Of a stretch of DNA of 64,000 nucleotides, positions 1 to 10,200 are shown piece by piece. Numbering within the stretch: the stretch's first letter is position 1; the number at the start of each line of letters is the position of its first letter. The stretch spans positions 496,001 through 560,000 of the forward strand of contig JBJMLO010000013.1 in assembly GCA_045805265.1 (NCBI GenBank). Direction: 5' to 3'. Under the pieces are notes generated by a model. That model searched no databases. It saw only the letters and a list, made by a program, of their open reading frames with translations, and was not told the DNA's origin. The position numbers were made by a program, and so were the translations under genes. This DNA is from JBJMLO01 sp045805265 (GTDB lineage: Bacteria; Actinomycetota; UBA4738; JACQTL01).

Positions 1-519
1 CACCCACGACAGGGACTCCCCCACGAGGACGCAGACCGGGATCACCACGGCCGCCGAGCCCAGCCCCGCGGCCAGGTTCCCCGGCAGGGAGAACAGCGGC
101 ATGACGTAGGCGACCGCCGCCAGGGGAGCGAACGCGAGCGAGGTCCATCGCGGGTGGCACAGCCCGATCCACACGAACACGATCACGAAGTACACGGCGA
201 ACGAATGCGGGTCCGAGCCTCCGTACCGATTGCTGAAGGCGATCAGCGCGAAGGCCGGGGGAACGAGCCACAGCGTGGCCGGCCTGCCCCACCGCTCCCA
301 CGGTGCGAACCACGCGGCCACGCCGACGGCCATCGCGATGAGTGCCTCCCCCAGCAGGAGCGCCTTGTTCGAGTCCTTGGGGGCGAGGGGGATGGCCAGG
401 GCCCCGAGCGCGCTGGAACCGAGGAACAGCAGCCCGGCCAGCCGCCCCTGCAGCCGGAGACGGGCAGCCCGGCCTTCCCGGGCGAGGGTCATCCACCGGA
501 GCCCGCCGCCGTCGTTCAC
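1..519 (-). CDS. Membrane protein, N-terminal part (likely sensor region of a signalling protein); runs off the window
   Basis: Only the first 173 codons are present; the gene continues beyond base 1. The visible part is almost entirely hydrophobic: about five membrane segments separated by short loops such as KDSNK, APWERWGR and NRYGGSDPH, with LCHPRWTSLAFAPLAAVAY in the third quarter. By recollection this layout resembles the membrane sensor part of actinobacterial GGDEF/EAL proteins, but no output domain is visible, so that is inference. I chose GTG at 519 because TACAAA (527-532, read on the minus strand) ends 7 bases before it, as expected for a leaderless transcript. ATG at 492 is the alternative and would still precede the first membrane segment. 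Confidence 0.6.
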   Translation of the reverse strand, partial: MNDGGGLRWMTLAREGRAARLRLQGRLAGLLFLGSSALGALAIPLAPKDSNKALLLGEALIAMAVGVAAWFAPWERWGRPATLWLVPPAFALIAFSNRYGGSDPHSFAVYFVIVFVWIGLCHPRWTSLAFAPLAAVAYVMPLFSLPGNLAAGLGSAAVVIPVCVLVGESLSWV

Positions 520-604
520 CAGGGCATTTGTACACCCCACGGGCCCGTCGCGACCTCAGGGACACGGTCCGCGGTCTCCGGGGCCCCTCACCGGGGCCCC
601 GGGG

Positions 605-2272
605 TCAGGGCCCGACCTTGGTGAAGAACACGTCGGGGTCGATCCGGCCCCCGGGCCAGAACGCGTTCACGACCGTGTCCCGGTTGTCTCCCCAGGCCGC
701 GTACAGGGTGTCCCCCTGCCGGGCGGCGCCGTTGTAGTCGCCCATGTAGCAGGCAGCGATGAAGGGGTCGAAGGGCGGGAGCGTGTACGGCACGGGGAAC
801 GAGGTCGACGACAGGTCGGCGTTCGCGTAGACGAAGCCGTCGGTCGAGCGCGCCGCCGCCAGCTTCACGTGGTGCGGGTCGGTCCCCTGGTAGTAGGTCA
901 CGTCCACGTGTGCCGAGTCGGCCGCGAGGGCGGGCATGAACGCCGGCCCGCCGTGCGAGACCGCCTTGATGAACCACGTTCGCCCGCCGTCGGACGATCT
1001 CGCCACGCGGACCACCGGGCCGGATGCCGTGTTGGCGTCATACGCCATGAACAGATCGCGCTTCGGTCCGACCGCGAGGGCCGGGAACTCCTGGACCCTG
1101 ACCAGCCTGCCCGCCCCGAACGACAGCACGTTGGAGCAGATCAGCGTGGGGAGGGTGCCCACGGGCGAGGGCGACGCGACGAGGCGCGGGCGGGAGAAGG
1201 TGCGGCCCGCGTGGGAGGAGCGCGCCAGCCATTCCTGGCGCGTGGCGAACGTGAAGTCGCGGTTCCGGTCGACGAACTGCTCCCACCCCACGTAGAGCCC
1301 CCCGCCCGGTCCGGTCGCCAGGCTGACGCCGTTCACGAACTGGGCGCGGGAACGCCGCTCCGGCGTGCTCGAGGGCACGACCGCGACCGGCACCGGGTGG
1401 CTCCAGGTCTGCCCGGCGTCGAGGGACCGAGAGACGACGATGCGCGACCCCTCCGAGAAGCTGCGGGGGCCGAAGCTGACGAAGAACTCCGTCCACCCCA
1501 CGTACACGATGTCGTGGGAGGCGTCCGCGGGATCGCGCCCGACCGTGATCCACGGCTTGTCCGTGTCGACTTCCCGGAACGACCGTTCCGTCTCGGTGAT
1601 GCCGGCGTTCACGCTGACGAGCTTGGGGGTCTGGAAGGTCTTCCCGCCGTCCACCGAGCGACCGACGGCGACCGCGACGCCGAGGCGCTTGAAGTCGAGG
1701 TCCAGGGTGGCGAAGTAGAACCGGCCGTCCCGGTCCGCGGCCAGCGCCGGGTCCCCCAGGTTGACGCCCGGGAACCGGTTCTTCAGGGCGCCGTCGTGCC
1801 AGCTCACGCCGCCGTCGTCCGACCACGAGTAGCCGGTCAGGTCGTCCGCCGCCTTGAGGAAAGCGGAGCTCCGTCCGTCGTCGTTGTAGCCGGTCACGAC
1901 GTTCGACCCCGAGACCGCGATGCTGGCCTCGCTCTGGGTGGTCATGTCGGGGTCGCCGATGCCGTCCCCGGAGGGGTCGTTCACCCTGACGTTGGGCCCG
2001 AGCGGCAACAGGGGGACGGGGCCCGGCGAGAGCGAGCTTCTCGCGGGCGACCCGGCCGACGAGGCCGGCTTGTCTCCGGCGATGAACCGCATCGCTCGCT
2101 GGGCCGGACCGGACATCCACCGTACGAACGGTGAGTGCGCGATCCTCGAATCCGCCCCGCTGATCGTGTCGGAGCTTCGAGCCGGCGAACCCTGCGCCGG
2201 CAGGACGAGCAATGACACCAGGCCCAGTCCGAGCGTCGCCGCCAGGACCCGAGGAAAACGCCGACTGTGCAT
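605..2272 (-). CDS. Secreted sialidase-like BNR-repeat protein
   Basis: A 555-residue exported protein. An N-terminal signal peptide (MHSRRFPRVLAATLGLG, then a hydrophobic run) is followed by at least five Asp-box/BNR motifs of the SxDxGxTW type: SDDGGVSW, SVDGGKTF, SLDAGQTW, SSHAGRTF and SSDGGRTW. These motifs mark six-bladed sialidase-like propellers. The family includes exo-sialidases but also many non-catalytic binding propellers; I do not see a full set of sialidase arginines with confidence, so the substrate is unknown. The ATG at 2272 is preceded by a G-run ribosome site and places the signal peptide at the N terminus. It is divergent from the phosphoesterase at 2468, with 195 bases between the starts. 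Confidence 0.8.
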   Translation of the reverse strand: MHSRRFPRVLAATLGLGLVSLLVLPAQGSPARSSDTISGADSRIAHSPFVRWMSGPAQRAMRFIAGDKPASSAGSPARSSLSPGPVPLLPLGPNVRVNDPSGDGIGDPDMTTQSEASIAVSGSNVVTGYNDDGRSSAFLKAADDLTGYSWSDDGGVSWHDGALKNRFPGVNLGDPALAADRDGRFYFATLDLDFKRLGVAVAVGRSVDGGKTFQTPKLVSVNAGITETERSFREVDTDKPWITVGRDPADASHDIVYVGWTEFFVSFGPRSFSEGSRIVVSRSLDAGQTWSHPVPVAVVPSSTPERRSRAQFVNGVSLATGPGGGLYVGWEQFVDRNRDFTFATRQEWLARSSHAGRTFSRPRLVASPSPVGTLPTLICSNVLSFGAGRLVRVQEFPALAVGPKRDLFMAYDANTASGPVVRVARSSDGGRTWFIKAVSHGGPAFMPALAADSAHVDVTYYQGTDPHHVKLAAARSTDGFVYANADLSSTSFPVPYTLPPFDPFIAACYMGDYNGAARQGDTLYAAWGDNRDTVVNAFWPGGRIDPDVFFTKVGP

Positions 2273-2467
2273 GCGGCCCCCCTTGACGAGCCCCACCCAA
2301 CGAGGGGCACCCGAGCGGACTATGGGGGTTCTGCGCGTTCCCGTCAACATGTCCCGATTTCCGGGAATGGGTCATTTGGACTCCGCCGGTACCGGAATTT
2401 CCCGGACACCGCCCCCGTCACCGTCGCCCGGCGAGGCTCCGAACCGGGAACGCGCAGGAGGCGAACC

Positions 2468-3982
2468 ATGAGTGTGGGGCGCGGAGCATTCGGGTGGCGG
2501 TGGGCAGCCCTCCTCGCGCTGGTCGGTGCGGCGTGCACCCCCGTCGCCCACGGCGCGAGCCTGACCGGGATCGGCAAGATCCGGCACGTGATCGTGATCA
2601 TGCAGGAGAACCGGTCGTTCGATAATTTCTTCGGCACGTTTCCCGGGGCTGACGGGATCCCGAAGAACAGCCTGGGGGTCCCCCTGGCGTGCGTCCCCGA
2701 CCCCGCCCTCGGCCATTGTGTCCGGCCCTATCACGACCGGACCGTCGCCGACGGCGGCGGCCCGCACAACGCCCTCGACGCCCAGCTGGACATCGACGGA
2801 GGGAAGATGGACGGCTTCGTGGAGCGGGCCCTCGCCGGACGGCAGGGGTTCTGTTCGCACCACGTCAACAACCCGGATTGCACGGTGGTCCCGGACGGTC
2901 CCCAACCGGTCCCCGACGCGATGGGCTACCACACGGCCCGGGAGATCCCCAACTACTGGACGTACGCCCGGAACTTCGTCCTGCAGGACCACCTGTTCGA
3001 GCCGGTGGCATCGTGGAGCCTGCCCCAGCACCTGTACATGGTCTCCGGATGGTCGGCGACATGCCGGGACGCGAGCCCGATGTCATGCCACACGGCCATC
3101 CGCCAGCCCACCGGGCGAACCAGGAAGCCCCAGGCGCCGCGGTACCCCTGGACCGACCTGACCTGGCTGCTCGACCGGAACGGGGTGAGCTGGGGGTACT
3201 ACGTCAAGCCGGGGAACCAGCCCGACTGCGCGGACGACGCGATGATCTGCCTTCCCCGCAAGCAGGACTCGAGAACGCCGAACATCTGGAACCCGTTGCC
3301 GAGGTTCGACGACGTGCGGGCGGACGGACAGCTCCACAACGTGCAGCCGGTCACGTCCTTCCTCCGGCAGGCCCGGAAGGGAACGCTGCCCCAGGTTTCC
3401 TGGGTGGTCCCGGACCAGCGGCACAGCGACCACCCGCCGGCCTCCATCCGGATGGGCGAGGCCTTCGTGACCCGGCTCGTCGATGCCGTGATGCGGGGGC
3501 CGGACTGGGACTCGAGCGCGATCTTCCTGTCGTGGGACGACTGGGGCGGCTTCTACGACCACGTGCGGCCCCCAACGGTCGACGAGGCAGGGTACGGGCT
3601 GCGCGTCCCGGGGATCGTCATCAGCCCCTACGCCCGGCGGGGGTACGTGGATCACCAGGTCCTCTCCCACGACGCGTACCTGAAGTTCATCGAGGACGAC
3701 TTCCTGGGAGGGCAGCGCCTCGACCCGAGCACCGACGGTCGTCCCGACGACCGCCCCGACGTCCGGGAGGACGCCCCGGTGCTCGGGAACCTGGTCTCCG
3801 ACTTCGACTTCTCCCACGCTCCCCGCCCGCCGGTCCTGCTCCGGCCGCTCCCCGCCCCGCTGGGACGGGCGGCGGGGAGGTGCCGGTCCGCTACTGGCGG
3901 GCGAGGTTCGGCGCGCCCTTCCGCAGCACGAACTTCTGGATCTTGCCGGTCGCGGTCTTCGGGAGCTCCCCCACGAACGTGA
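2468..3982 (+). CDS. Secreted phosphoesterase, acid phosphatase / phospholipase C family
   Basis: A 504-codon exported phosphoesterase. After a signal peptide (residues 1-30, ending near GAACTPVAHGA; a weak lipobox is possible) comes the family signature HVIVIMQENRSFDNFFGTF at about residues 40-58. Further conserved blocks are SWVVPDQRHSDHPP, a metal-site WDDWGGFYDHV near residue 357, and the VPGIVISPYARRG block before the C terminus. Such enzymes cleave phosphate mono- or diesters outside the cell, often phospholipids. The ATG at 2468 follows AGGAGG. The last 35 or so codons are antisense to the convergent ligase gene and read as low-complexity R/S/G/A sequence, so the natural stop may have been lost; the real protein probably ends near RPPVLLRPLP (about 3850). 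Confidence 0.85.
   Translation: MSVGRGAFGWRWAALLALVGAACTPVAHGASLTGIGKIRHVIVIMQENRSFDNFFGTFPGADGIPKNSLGVPLACVPDPALGHCVRPYHDRTVADGGGPHNALDAQLDIDGGKMDGFVERALAGRQGFCSHHVNNPDCTVVPDGPQPVPDAMGYHTAREIPNYWTYARNFVLQDHLFEPVASWSLPQHLYMVSGWSATCRDASPMSCHTAIRQPTGRTRKPQAPRYPWTDLTWLLDRNGVSWGYYVKPGNQPDCADDAMICLPRKQDSRTPNIWNPLPRFDDVRADGQLHNVQPVTSFLRQARKGTLPQVSWVVPDQRHSDHPPASIRMGEAFVTRLVDAVMRGPDWDSSAIFLSWDDWGGFYDHVRPPTVDEAGYGLRVPGIVISPYARRGYVDHQVLSHDAYLKFIEDDFLGGQRLDPSTDGRPDDRPDVREDAPVLGNLVSDFDFSHAPRPPVLLRPLPAPLGRAAGRCRSATGGRGSARPSAARTSGSCRSRSSGAPPRT
3850..3877. terminator. GC-rich hairpin between convergent genes
   Basis: CCCCGCC (3850-3856) pairs perfectly with GGCGGGG (3871-3877) around a 14-base loop. It lies 13 bases beyond the stop codon of the minus-strand ligase and inside the extended reading frame of the plus-strand phosphoesterase. 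It could serve both directions; there is no T-run. Confidence 0.4.
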
Positions 3983-5465
3983 TCGCCCGTGGCGCCTTGA
4001 AGTGCGCCAGCCGGTCCCGGGCGAAGCCGATCAGCTCCTCCTCCGACGCGTCGGCGCCCTGCTGCAGCACCACGAACGCATGCGGAGTCTCGCCCCACTG
4101 CTCGTGGGGGAGCCCGACCACCGCGACCTCCTGGACCGCGGGGTGGCGGAGCAGGCATCCCTCGACCTCGACCGAGGAGATGTTCTCCCCGCCGCTGATG
4201 ATCACGTCCTTCAGCCGGTCGCGGATCTCGACGTACCCGTCGGGGTGGATCACGGCGGCGTCGCCGGAGTGGAACCACCCGTCCCCCATCACCCGGTCGG
4301 TGGCCTCCGGGTCCTCGTAGTACCCCTTCATGACGACGTTGCCTCGGACGACGATCTCTCCGATCGTCTCGCCGTCCCACGGGACCTCGTTCCCCTCGGC
4401 GTCGAACACCGTCAGCTCGCCCGAGGTCAGCAGCTCGACGCCCTGCCGCGCCTTGATCACCGCGCGGTCGGCGAGGTCCAGCTCGCGGTGCTCGGGGCGG
4501 GGCTCGCAGACCGTGATGAACGGGGCGGTCTCGGTGAGGCCGTAGACCTGGGTGACCTCCCACCCGAGCTCGCCTTCCAGGCGCTCGATGGTGGCAGCGG
4601 CGGGCGGCGCGCCGGCGGTGACGACGTGCACCCCGGGCGGGACGTCGCCGCGCTCCTGCGGGGGGCAGTTCGCCAGCGAGATCAGGACCGTCGGCGCCGC
4701 GCACATCCACGTGATGCGCTCCCGCCGGATCACGTCGAACACCCGCGGCGGCTCGACCTTGCGCAGGCAGACGTGCGTGGCGCCGGCCGCGGTCACCACC
4801 CACGTGTACGTCCAACCGTTGGCGTGGAACATCGGGAGCGTCCACAGGTACCGGTCGTCCATTCCCATCGGGAGGTGCAGCAGCGTGCCGACGACGTTCA
4901 TCGCCGCGTTCCGGTGGGTGATCATCACGCCCTTCGGCTTGGCGGTGGTGCCGCTCGTGTAGTTGATCGTGAGGAGGTCCGACTCGGCGATCCGGGGCCG
5001 CTCGAAGGACCCGGTGGAATCCGAGATCGCGTCCTCGTACGACACCCAGCCGTCGCGCGGACCGCCCTCCAGGGCGACGAAGTCACGGACGTCCTTGATG
5101 TCGTCGCGGATGCCGTCGACGGCGTCGAGATAGTCGGCGTCCGAGCAGACGACCGTGGCGCCCGAGTGGCCGACGATGTACGCGAAGTCGTCGGGGGTCA
5201 GGCGGTAGTTGATGGGAACGAGCACCGCACCGAGCTGGGGAACCGCGTAGAACGACTCCAGCTGGGCATGCGTGTTCGGCGCGATGTAGGCGACCCGATC
5301 GCCCCGGCGCACGCCGAGCCCGGCGAGGGCCGCCGACCACCGGTCGCACCGGTCGAAGAACCGGTCGTAGGTGAGGCGGAGGTCCCCGTCCACCGCCGCC
5401 TCCCGGTCCCCGTACAGCCGTCTCGTGCGCCGGGCGAACTCGAGGGGGGAAAGCGGGACCTCCAT
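3891..5465 (-). CDS. AMP-forming acyl-CoA ligase (fatty-acyl or aryl-CoA synthetase)
   Basis: A 524-residue member of the ANL superfamily, which activates a carboxylic acid with ATP to an acyl-adenylate and then forms the CoA thioester in the cytoplasm. Visible landmarks are the phosphate-binding loop YTSGTTAKPKGV (about residue 172), the YGLTETAP motif, the hinge block GWFHSGDAAVIHPDGYVEIRD and the catalytic-lysine block LPKTATGKIQKF close to the C terminus. Length is normal for medium- to long-chain ligases. AGGAGG lies 6 bases before ATG 5465. The substrate cannot be read from sequence: a fatty acid is most common, but an aromatic acid is possible given the catabolic island 7 kb away. It is convergent with the phosphoesterase. 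Confidence 0.92.
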   Translation of the reverse strand: MEVPLSPLEFARRTRRLYGDREAAVDGDLRLTYDRFFDRCDRWSAALAGLGVRRGDRVAYIAPNTHAQLESFYAVPQLGAVLVPINYRLTPDDFAYIVGHSGATVVCSDADYLDAVDGIRDDIKDVRDFVALEGGPRDGWVSYEDAISDSTGSFERPRIAESDLLTINYTSGTTAKPKGVMITHRNAAMNVVGTLLHLPMGMDDRYLWTLPMFHANGWTYTWVVTAAGATHVCLRKVEPPRVFDVIRRERITWMCAAPTVLISLANCPPQERGDVPPGVHVVTAGAPPAAATIERLEGELGWEVTQVYGLTETAPFITVCEPRPEHRELDLADRAVIKARQGVELLTSGELTVFDAEGNEVPWDGETIGEIVVRGNVVMKGYYEDPEATDRVMGDGWFHSGDAAVIHPDGYVEIRDRLKDVIISGGENISSVEVEGCLLRHPAVQEVAVVGLPHEQWGETPHAFVVLQQGADASEEELIGFARDRLAHFKAPRAITFVGELPKTATGKIQKFVLRKGAPNLARQ

Positions 5466-5578
5466 CTCCGACCTCCTGTGTGAGGTTCTCCGACCGCAGG
5501 CTATCCCTGGAGGGAGCCTTCCGCGCGCGGTCGTCGCTCGACGAGGGCCCTCGGCGCGAGTTCGAGGTTCCCGCTTCC

Positions 5579-7036
5579 TCAGGAAGCGACGTACCGGGCC
5601 AGGGCGAACCTCGAGTAGTAGTACGAGAGCTCGCAGCGCCCCGCGGCCACGACGTTCCCGTCGGCCTGGATGGCCATGGCAAACGCGACGTCGTCGCTCC
5701 GCGTGGTGAAGTGCGTGGTCACCGTGCCGTCGCCACCGAAGGTGGAGTCGAGGCCTCCGTCGGTCCGGTACCGGGCCAGGGCGAAGTGGTCGTTGGTCAG
5801 TGAGGAATCCCCTGCAGCCACGATCTTCCCGTTCTCCTGGATGGCAACGGCATCGGCCGAGTCGGTGCTCCGGTCGCTGAAGCGGGTGGTCACCTTGCCG
5901 TCGCCTCCCCAGGTGGCGTCGAGTCTTCCGGCGGGGGTGTACCGGGACAGGCCGAACCGCTGGCCGGAGAACCCCGCCGCCACGATCCTGCCGTCGGCCT
6001 GGACGGCCACGGCATCTGCGGAGTCGTCGCTCCCCGCGGCAAAGCACGTGGTCAGCTTGCCGTCGCCGCTGAAGGTGGTGTCGAGTCCCCCGCCCGGGGT
6101 GTACCGAGCCAGCGCGAAGTCGGCGGTCGCGGACGAGGACGGGAAGGACTCTCCCGCGGCCACGATCTTCCCGTCGGCCTGGATGGCCACGGACTGAGCC
6201 TGGTCGGCGCTTCCGGCGGTGAAGTGCGTGATCACCTTGCCGTCGCCGTTGAAGGCGGTGTCCAGCGCCCCGTTGGTCTTGTACCGGGCCAGGGCGAACT
6301 TGTCGTTGGACACGCCCGCGGCGACGATCTTCCCATCGGCCTGGACGGCCACGGCGAACGCCAGGTCGGCGCTTCCGGAGGTGAACTGCGTGATCACCTT
6401 GCCGTCGCCGTTGAAGGTGGTGTCGAGCGCCCCGTCCGTGTCGTACCGGGCCAGCGCGAACCGGTTGTTCGACACGCCCACGGCGACGATCTTGCCGTCC
6501 GCCTGGATGGCCAGGGCGGAGACCACGTCGTCGCTCCCGAGGTCGAAGACCGTCTGGACCCTGCCGCCGTCCCCGAAGGAGGGGTCGAGCGTGCCGGCGG
6601 TCGTGTACCGGGCCAGGGCGAAGTCGCCGGTGGACTCCCCCGCCGCCACGATCTTCCCGTCCGGCTGGACGGCCACGGCGTGAGCCTCGTCCGCGCTCTC
6701 CGACGCGAACTGTGTGGTGACCTTGCCGTCGCCGGAGAAGGAGACGTCGAGCTCTCCGGGCGAAGCCTTCATACGGGACTGTTGTGTCGTGGCGATACTG
6801 TCCGATCGGGCCGACGTGGAGCCGGAGGCCGCGAAGGCCGCCCCTGGAGAGACGAAGACAGCCACGAAGACGGCCATGGCCGCCGGTATCAGGGTCCGTC
6901 TCGAGGAGCGACGCACGGAACGCCATTGGGTCCAAAGGTGCGTCAATGCGAAACCCGGCCGGGCAATGTGGGGCTCAGTGCCTCGCAGCGTGAAGGACCA
7001 GCGGTGCCGCCGCATTCGCCGAACTGGCTCGTCCAC
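5579..7036 (-). CDS. Secreted delta-60-repeat propeller protein
   Basis: A 485-codon protein of seven repeats of about 50-55 residues, each with a core like AVQADGKIVAAG, then FALARY, then LDTTFNGDGKV. This is the delta-60 repeat seen in many secreted bacterial proteins of unknown role; the repeat number suggests a seven-bladed propeller. A long positively charged N terminus precedes a hydrophobic run ending SPGAAFA, a plausible signal peptide. GTG 7036 has GGAGG six bases upstream, which decided the start; GTG at 6916 would give a shorter, more usual signal peptide. It shares the strand with the subtilase and Vgb genes but is separated from them by a 205-base AT-rich gap. Confidence 0.8.
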   Translation of the reverse strand: MDEPVRRMRRHRWSFTLRGTEPHIARPGFALTHLWTQWRSVRRSSRRTLIPAAMAVFVAVFVSPGAAFAASGSTSARSDSIATTQQSRMKASPGELDVSFSGDGKVTTQFASESADEAHAVAVQPDGKIVAAGESTGDFALARYTTAGTLDPSFGDGGRVQTVFDLGSDDVVSALAIQADGKIVAVGVSNNRFALARYDTDGALDTTFNGDGKVITQFTSGSADLAFAVAVQADGKIVAAGVSNDKFALARYKTNGALDTAFNGDGKVITHFTAGSADQAQSVAIQADGKIVAAGESFPSSSATADFALARYTPGGGLDTTFSGDGKLTTCFAAGSDDSADAVAVQADGRIVAAGFSGQRFGLSRYTPAGRLDATWGGDGKVTTRFSDRSTDSADAVAIQENGKIVAAGDSSLTNDHFALARYRTDGGLDSTFGGDGTVTTHFTTRSDDVAFAMAIQADGNVVAAGRCELSYYYSRFALARYVAS

Positions 7037-7087
7037 AGGGCGCCTCCGTTGCTCATCGGCTCCGGGCAGGATGGAGATGGACGTCGG

Positions 7088-7116
7088 TTTTTCGTGGATA
7101 TCGAGTCGTTTTTTTT
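7088..7116. promoter_or_regulatory. Paired A/T tracts upstream of the delta-60 gene
   Basis: T5 (7088-7092) and T8 (7109-7116) have centres about 22 bases apart, close to two helical turns. They sit in the only clearly AT-rich stretch of the first 12 kb, 52-80 bases upstream of the minus-strand start at 7036. They could be an A-tract UP element or a bend. No convincing -35/-10 pair was found. Confidence 0.35.
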
Positions 7117-7241
7117 CCGCTCGGACTTAAAACTTCGGCCGGACTATGCCCAGACTTGAACGCCGGAAACCCCCAGCGGTACTTGATTTGGTTCGCGGGC
7201 CTCGCGCGGACGAGCGCCCCGCGCGCCTCCGCGGGCGGGAC

Positions 7242-10200
7242 TCAGCCGCTCACGGTGAAGTCGAGGAACCGGATCGTGAGTCCCGGGTTCCCCTCGGCCT
7301 CGAGGGTGGATGCGATTCGGTAGTCGCCCGGCGCGCCGGCGCCCACGTGGTACGTGATCGTCTCGGTCTCGCCGGGACGCGGGCCGGATGTCCTGACCAC
7401 GAATCGCTCCCCGGCCACCGGGGTATGCGCGAGATCGAGACCGCTGGTCCCGTCGATGTTCTCCGCGCCTTCGTTCCGGCCGGTGGGCGCGCCCGGGCCC
7501 GTGACGCGTGCATAGACCACGGAGACCGTCTGCACCGAGCCGGTCCGGATCCAGATCTCGAACGTCTGGAGCTGGGTCGTGTGATACGTGGGGACCCGGC
7601 GCCATTCGAGCACCACCCATCGGACGCCGGCCCGCAGCACCTTCCCCGCGTAGACGTGGCCGCCGGCGCCGGGGTCGAGGTCGGTCCACATCGGCGCGAT
7701 GACGTCGTTCGGGAGGGCGGGATCGGGGAAGTGCTGGGTGTGCGTGCTCACGGCACCCGGGCCCGCACCGCCCAGCACGGCGCACCCGTTCGACGTCATC
7801 GCGACGGCCGTGTACCGGCGCCCCCCGAACTGGAACCCTGGCGTCCCGACGTTGACCAGCGACTCGTCCCGCATCCCGAGCACGGGCGATATCCCTCGTG
7901 CGGCGAGGTCGACGAACGCCGGCCCCGAGTCCGGCTTGAGCTGCGTGATCAGCGGCGACGTGTACGGCGAGAGCGTGTCCTGCACCGTGAACCCGTTCCC
8001 GGACGGATGCGCCGGCTTCGACGGCGACGTGATCGCGAGATGGGCGGGATCGGCGTCGGTCGCGACCGAGAGGTCAAAGCCGGAGCTTCCTCCGGCGGTG
8101 TTGGACACGGTCACCGTGCAGGTCGCCGTCTGTCCGACGGTGAGGCTCGTGTCGTCGCACGACGTCGCGAGCTTCACCGGCCCCTGCTGCCGGTGGAACG
8201 CAACCGGCAAACGGACGTCGGTGGCGCTCGGGTCCTGGGCGTCGAGCAGGACCGACCCGAAATACTGCCCGTCGGGGAGCGCCGAGGCGTCGATCTGGAT
8301 GGCGAGGTCCACCGTGCCGCCCGTCCCCACGGTGAAGTCGGACGGGGTCACGGTGATCGTCGAGTCCGGCGGGGAGACCGTGACCGCGTGGAACGTCTGC
8401 GCGGACCGCGATACGTTGAGCGCCGTGCGGTGCGCGGTGACCTTGCCGGGGAGGATGGGAACGTCGACACTCGGCACGTTCAGGTCGAGCAACGTCTGCG
8501 GGTCGCCGGCCGCGGCGACGCCGAGCGTGCCGCCCGGGCCGGAGCTCGGCCCGCCGCCCCCGTCGTCCGGGACCGCGTCACGGTACTGCTGCGCCGTGAC
8601 GTCGAACGTGAGGGTGGGCGATGCCGCGACGTCGGCCCGGATCCGCCCCGCGCCCTGGTCGAACGGGTTGGCGGGCGTCGTGCCGTCCTCCTCCACGGCG
8701 TCCTGCACGGCGGACGTCATGAGCGCGGACTTCACCTGCCCGGGCGTCCAGTCGGGGTGGACGGCCTCGAGCAGCGCGGAGAGCCCGGCCCCGTGGGGGC
8801 TCGCCATCGAGGTCCCGGCGATGGCCTGGTACAGCTGTCCGGGCGGCCCCTCGAAGGTGGCGATCGGCTCGGGCGACCTTCCGGCCAGCACCTGCACCCC
8901 CGGCGCCAGCACGTCGGGCTTCACGAAGTCGCCGCCCGGCCCCCGGGACGAAAACGCGGCCACGACGTCCGGCTGCGCCGCCACCGCCAGGCCCTGGGGG
9001 AAGCTCCCGGTCACGCTGGCGTGCGAGCCGAGGAACGAGAGCACCTGCTGCGCCTCCGGGAAGTCCAGGTGCACGGCCGGCAGCCAGTGGTTGTCGGTCT
9101 CCACGTCCTCGACGACCGGGTTCAGCAGGAGCATCCCGGCGCCTCCGCCCTGTTGGACGTGCAGCCCCTTGTCCACCCGGGCCGTGTCGCCTCCCCGGAT
9201 GCACACCACGAGCTTGCCGGTCACGGACCCGGACGGCAGCGGGCTCGCGCAGAGGGGGTCCCCGTACCCGGCCACGTCCGCGGCCTGCACGACCGGAGCA
9301 GGGGTCGTCAGCCCGTCGGTGAGGCTCGCTCCGTCGACATCGAGCGTGGCGCCGCCCGTCGCCGCCAGATGCACCGTGGTGCGGAACTGGCGGGGCGACG
9401 TCGCCGCGCCCACCGTGTTCTCCCATGGGCTGATGTGATTCACGGTGCCGGGCCCGGGTCCGGCGTTCCCCGCGGCGGCGTTCACCAGGATCCCCGCGGC
9501 GTAGGCGTCGAGGAAGGCCTGCTCGACGGGATCACCGTAGGCGGTGCCGCCCGAGATGGAGTAGTTGATGACCCCGACTCCGTCCGCGATGGCCTGGTTC
9601 ACGGCGGCCACGGCGTCGGGCCCGTAGCAGCCGTCGGTCAGGCAGATCCGGTAGGCGATGATCCGTGCGCCCGGCGCCATGCCGCTGACCAGCCCCCGGT
9701 GGACGCCGAAGATGGTCGCGTCGCGGTTCGCGTCCCCCGCCGCCGTCGAGGCCGTGTGCGTCCCATGCCCGTCCGAGTCGCGCGCGGAACACGTGCTCGT
9801 GGCCGCGTCGCAGAACTCCCCCACCAGCGGTTTGCTCTGGGACAGGTACGTGGCGGTGAACGCGTACGCCCCGATGAGCTTGTCGTTGCAGGCGAACGCC
9901 GGGCCCAGCTTGGGATCGGACCCGTCGCCGAACTGGCACCCGCGCTGGCCGGGCACGGGATCGAGGCCGAGGTCGGCGAAGGACGGGTGCTCCGGCCAGA
10001 TCCCCGTGTCGATCACGCCGACGATCACGTTCGAGCCGGCCGTCGTGGAACCGCCGAGTGACGGCCACACGTCGGTGGCGTGCAGGAACCCGGGCGTGAC
10101 GTCCGTGAGGGGATGCTCGACCGTGGCCCGCTGCACCGCGACGACCCCCGCGGTGCGGGCGAGCGCCGCGACCCGGCCCGCCGGAAGCTCGAGCGCGAGA

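Noticed and set aside
605..2272. Confirmed sialidase
   Set aside because: Asp-boxes alone also occur in non-enzymatic propellers; the catalytic arginine triad could not be assigned.
3891..6935. A single minus-strand frame that would fuse the acyl-CoA ligase to a repeat protein
   Set aside because: The N-terminal 490 residues are the wrong frame of the delta-60 gene. The ligase has its own AGGAGG and ATG at 5465.
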